A stretch of DNA of 64,000 bases from Mortierella alpina. Lineage: Eukaryota; Mortierellomycota; Mortierellomycetes; Mortierellales; Mortierellaceae. The stretch spans positions 868,001-932,000 of the forward strand of contig JANATF010000005.1 of the NCBI GenBank assembly GCA_029449245.1. Reading direction: 5' to 3'. Positions 61,199 through 64,000 of the stretch are shown in pieces (position 1 is the first letter of the stretch; every line of letters starts with the position of its first letter). The notes below the pieces were generated by a model. That model did no database searches and had not been told where the DNA came from. It worked only from the letters and a program-made list of their open reading frames with translations. A program made the translations under genes and the position numbers.

Positions 61199-61224
61199 TA
61201 TTTTCAAAAACAAATAATTTTCAT

Positions 61225-61640
61225 TGGGAACGTGCAAAGGCGTTGGGTAACAAAAGCAAGAAAATGAGGGAAGGAATCATACACGGCGTATGAACAAGGG
61301 AAAGGGGCATGGGAACGTGCCAGGGAGTGGGTAGTGAATGTAAAAAAGAAAAAAATATGCACAGCGCATGAATAAAGAAAAGGGTCAAGGGAACGTGCGA
61401 AGGCGTGGGTAGCGAAAGAAAAAAAAGGGAACAGCGCATGATAACTGAGTAGCAAAGAAACCTACTAAGAAAAAAAAAAGAGAGGATGGGAACGTGCCAC
61501 GGTGTAGGTAGCGAGAGTAAAAAGCATATATGCACAGCGGAATCTGGGTAGCAAAAAAAAAAAAAAAATATGCACAAGCTCATAATAAGGAAAAGGGGCA
61601 TGGGTAAGGACGTGGGAACGTACGAGAAAAGCACATGAAG
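61225..61640. repeat. Degenerate tandem repeat, unit about 85 bp
   Basis: The block gggaacgtgc...gggtagcgaa...gcacagcgcatgaataa recurs about five times with many small indels and A-runs. On the minus strand it creates long Phe/His-rich frames (THAFARS, THSLARS) that are repeat artefacts, not genes. Confidence 0.75.
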
Positions 61641-61795
61641 TGGAATATAAAAAGAGCGTAGGTTCGAGCAGCCTGCACAATCACTCAACCGACATTCAAG
61701 ACATCACACAATACAACGCTCACCGTAGCCCGTTCTCAAAAGCCGCCCACGACCTTCACAAGTACTCCACGCGAGCCGTCACAACAATATCTCAC

Positions 61796-61805
61796 ATGTT
61801 GTTGC

Positions 61806-61838
<33 letters not shown>

Positions 61839-62676
61839 GTCTATCACTGGCCCCGTTCACAACTGCCACTGCGTTTCTTGTTCCAAAACGTTACAAGAAC
61901 CCTCACAGGTAACCTCACGATAATGTTCATGTAAAGCAGTAGGTGCAGGACTGCTATTGAAAAAAATACAACTAACACAAAGTGCGCGGTCATCAATTCA
62001 GAGGCACCAAGGTTCTATCCCAAAAAATGCTTACTTGTTTATATGTCCCGGTCGAAGGAGAGATTGAGGTCGTCCCCTACATCCCCTATATATCTACAAT
62101 TTTCGAGACATTTCTTGGTGCCCATTATGAGGGGATCGCTATTTCGAACCCCAAGTACCGCCTGTCTGGTTTTATCCGAAGTTCCAATTTTTCTGACAAG
62201 AAGAACGTGAGATGTAGTCGCATCTATCGCGCCGATATCAGAGGCCCAGTCATAATTATGAATGAAAGCAAATATGAGGATGGAGAAGAGCTATTGTCCT
62301 TGACAGAGAAGGATATTCCCAACATCTTCAAGGTATGAGCCAGCCATCGACTTGGCACAATCCCTTTGTACTGTATATGCCTCTCCCTGGACCAGAGAGA
62401 CCAAGTTCGGGATATTGTACCCCTCCCATAATAAGGTATTCGACCGTCCTGCGCGTAGGGTTTAGCAGATTGAGCTTTACAAAAAAAAAAAAAAAAAAAA
62501 AAAAATCAATTCAGAGGCACCGTGCAATAGTACAGATCCGTTACACCAAGTACTATGCCTCCAAGAGTGTAACAGGAGTTGAGGGCGCATCGTTAGAGAC
62601 CAGAACAAGGATAACGCCAAGCCGTAAGAGACTGGAACGCGACCTTGCTCGGACCCTCACAGACATAGATAAATAG
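61796..62676 (+). CDS. Putative secreted protein with poly-leucine signal peptide, unknown function
   Basis: Three exons, 61796-61908, 62002-62332, 62515-62676; 201 residues, phases consistent. The start is MLLLLLLLLLLLLLLCLSLA, encoded largely by a TTG repeat, then a cleavage-like site near TATA. The mature protein (KRYKNPHRGTKVLSQKMLT, VEGEIEVVPYIPYISTIFE, FRSSNFSDKKNVR-like centre, C-terminal RKRLERDLARTLTDIDK) matches no family I know. Both introns end in the same 16 nt, atcaattcag then aggcac, so exons 2 and 3 begin alike. The second intron carries an A25 run. Confidence 0.5.
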
Positions 62677-63359
62677 ACGCTGCCTTCCTCTGCAAGGACC
62701 AGACTTTGCCTACCTTATTAAATATCATATAAGCCCACATCCCCTGACCTCCTCTTGTTGCACACCGCAAATGTCGAACATACGCTGGGTAATGTAAAAG
62801 TCGCTGGAGACAGAGATATAATTGAATCCTACGCGAAAAATTACAGGTATCTCATTAACCCTATCGATGAACACGACGGTATCAATACCTTTCTGCTTGG
62901 AACCGGAGGAGATAAAGGGTCATTTACAGTGGCCGACAGTTCATGCCAGTGTATCGTTTCCTATTGTTCATCACGTAGCATCCGCTACTTCTTCCAGCGA
63001 AGACTTAGGTTTTGAAATGGGAACTCTATAAGAACAATAAGCTATTTAAAAAAATCCATGGAGCAGCGGCTCCAACGCTCGCGAAGATATAATTGACCTG
63101 CTCACCCAAGAACACCTTGAGGGGCTAGCTAGCTAGCTATACGGGCTGGCGCTCGATGGCTGGAGTCGGGGGAAAGAAATACACGATACTTTTTCAATAC
63201 CCTGCGCCAACGAGCACAAACGAGCACCATCTTGGAATTGATGCATCTCCCCACGGGCTCTATGAACTGTCATCCTCGCACCCAGGATAGGGACTGCATA
63301 GATAGCCATCTTCTTTGTATGGGTGGCATGACGGAGAGAAGAGATGCGTTGGCAAAATG
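62677..63359. other. Accessory spacer, possible gene remnant
   Basis: A plus-strand frame near 62755-63015 (ESYAKNYRYLINPIDEHDG, NTFLLGTGGDKGSFTVADS) has protein-like composition but no start, splice or family. A (gcta)n run lies at 63125-63139. Confidence 0.35.
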
Positions 63360-63407
63360 CGCTCACGGTCTCAAGCTGATGAGTATTTCGAATTTTGACT
63401 GTGAGCG
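63360..63407. repeat. 48-bp foldback, copy B
   Basis: Arms cgctcacggtc and gactgtgagcg (one mismatch) enclose 26 bp. Same size and orientation as copy A, and the right halves (cgaattttgactgtgagcg) are identical. Confidence 0.85.
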
Positions 63408-63450
63408 GAATTGCAAAAATACAGTTGCCAGAAACCTGGGCAAAAGATAC

Positions 63451-63521
63451 TGCGTGGTCCGGGAATCGAACCCGGGTCTACCGCGTGGCAGGCGGTAATT
63501 ATACCACTAAACCAACCACGC
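63451..63521 (-). tRNA. tRNA-Gly (anticodon GCC)
   Basis: A 71-nt cloverleaf on the minus strand. The acceptor GCGTGGT pairs with ACCACGC and A is the discriminator base. The anticodon loop CTGCCAC gives GCC. The T arm is CCGGG TTCGATT CCCGG. No intron. Confidence 0.97.
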
Positions 63522-63676
63522 ATCTGGTTAATGCAAATTTTAGACAGTCAATAACTCGTGAACAGATATCAGTCAATTAGAGAGGGTTGGTGAGGCCAGC
63601 AGTCAATTACGAGGGGCTTGGGTTGGCGGGAGGGTCGCTTTTTTTTTTTTTTTGTGGTTTTGAACCTCCCTCACAG

Positions 63677-64000
63677 GCAGCTGCACTGGCACGCATTGAT
63701 GGCTGGGGTCAGACTGCAACGGTCAAATACAACAAAGCGCACGAGGAGACGCAGGTCGAGTGGGCCTGTCCATCTTCGAGCAACAATATCCAAGGGCTGT
63801 CGAGCATTATCGGCGCTCGCGAGGTGCTTTTGGGCGAAGGTGTACCAGACTGCCATCCGGATCCCAAATGGACGGTCGCGGACCTCTACCGAGGGATTAC
63901 CCCTATTAGCCTCATTCAGGAGTGGGGCAACCTCTTTGCCACCCCAAAATCAATCGCGCAATCCGTCATCCACAAGTTCGTTGGGTACCTGGCCGAGCAG
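63677..64000 (+). CDS. Partial open frame running off the window end, function unknown
   Basis: After a plausible acceptor (cctccctcacag, ending at 63676) a frame stays open for 108 codons to the edge: AAALARIDGWGQTATVKYNK ... DPKWTVADLYRGITPISLIQ ... VIHKFVGYLAEQ. Length and composition favour a real internal or first coding exon. No start codon lies in frame near the beginning, and I recognise no family. Confidence 0.45.

Noticed and set aside
61204-61688. 155-codon minus-strand frame rich in Phe and His
   Set aside because: Generated by the degenerate 85-bp tandem repeat; the peptide repeats follow the DNA period.

Overview
This is a nuclear segment from a filamentous fungus. Coding genes are split by many GT-AG introns, mostly about 50-140 bp, and there are fungal small secreted proteins. 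The gene content (a WNK-type kinase, an FHA protein with a Ki-67/RepoMan-type phosphatase-docking motif, tandem START domains, GCM-type zinc chemistry) suggests an early-diverging lineage. Mucoromycota/Mortierellomycota is my inference, not proven here. All gene models below were built by hand from splice signals and reading-phase consistency; no alignment or transcript data were available.

Layout. 0.1-3.5 kb (-): a nine-exon CENP-B/pogo-family protein whose DDE catalytic core has decayed. 3.8-4.2 kb (-): a secreted cysteine-containing protein. 4.2-8.9 kb: gene-poor, with a 38-bp triplication, two related TA-flanked terminal-inverted-repeat elements, a GTTGACC-rich low-complexity insert, a tRNA-like relic and tRNA-Lys(CUU). 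8.9-23.0 kb: WAPL-like cohesin release factor (+), a small basic protein (-), the Ki-67-like FHA protein (-), an 8-Cys secreted protein (-) and a double-START membrane protein (-). 25.7-36.3 kb (all +): a Gea/GBF1 ARF-GEF, formaldehyde-detoxifying class III alcohol dehydrogenase, and Ddi1. 36.5-41.0 kb (-): the WNK kinase. 43.1-48.4 kb (-): an ELL-type elongation factor and casein kinase 2 alpha. 49.1-56.2 kb (+): Mediator subunit 14 and a C1-domain/Pex24-like membrane protein. 56.5-58.0 kb (-): a PAP2 lipid phosphatase. 58-64 kb: accessory region with small secreted candidates, a frameshifted GCM-domain gene, degenerate repeats, paired 48-bp foldbacks, tRNA-Gly(GCC) and an open frame running off the end.

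The middle is conserved housekeeping: chromatin (WAPL, Ki-67-like), transcription (ELL, MED14), traffic and lipids (Gea/GBF1, START, PAP2, Pex24-like) and signalling (CK2, WNK). Novelty is concentrated in the Ki-67-like protein, the decayed transposase-derived gene, the WNK architecture and the repeat-rich ends.
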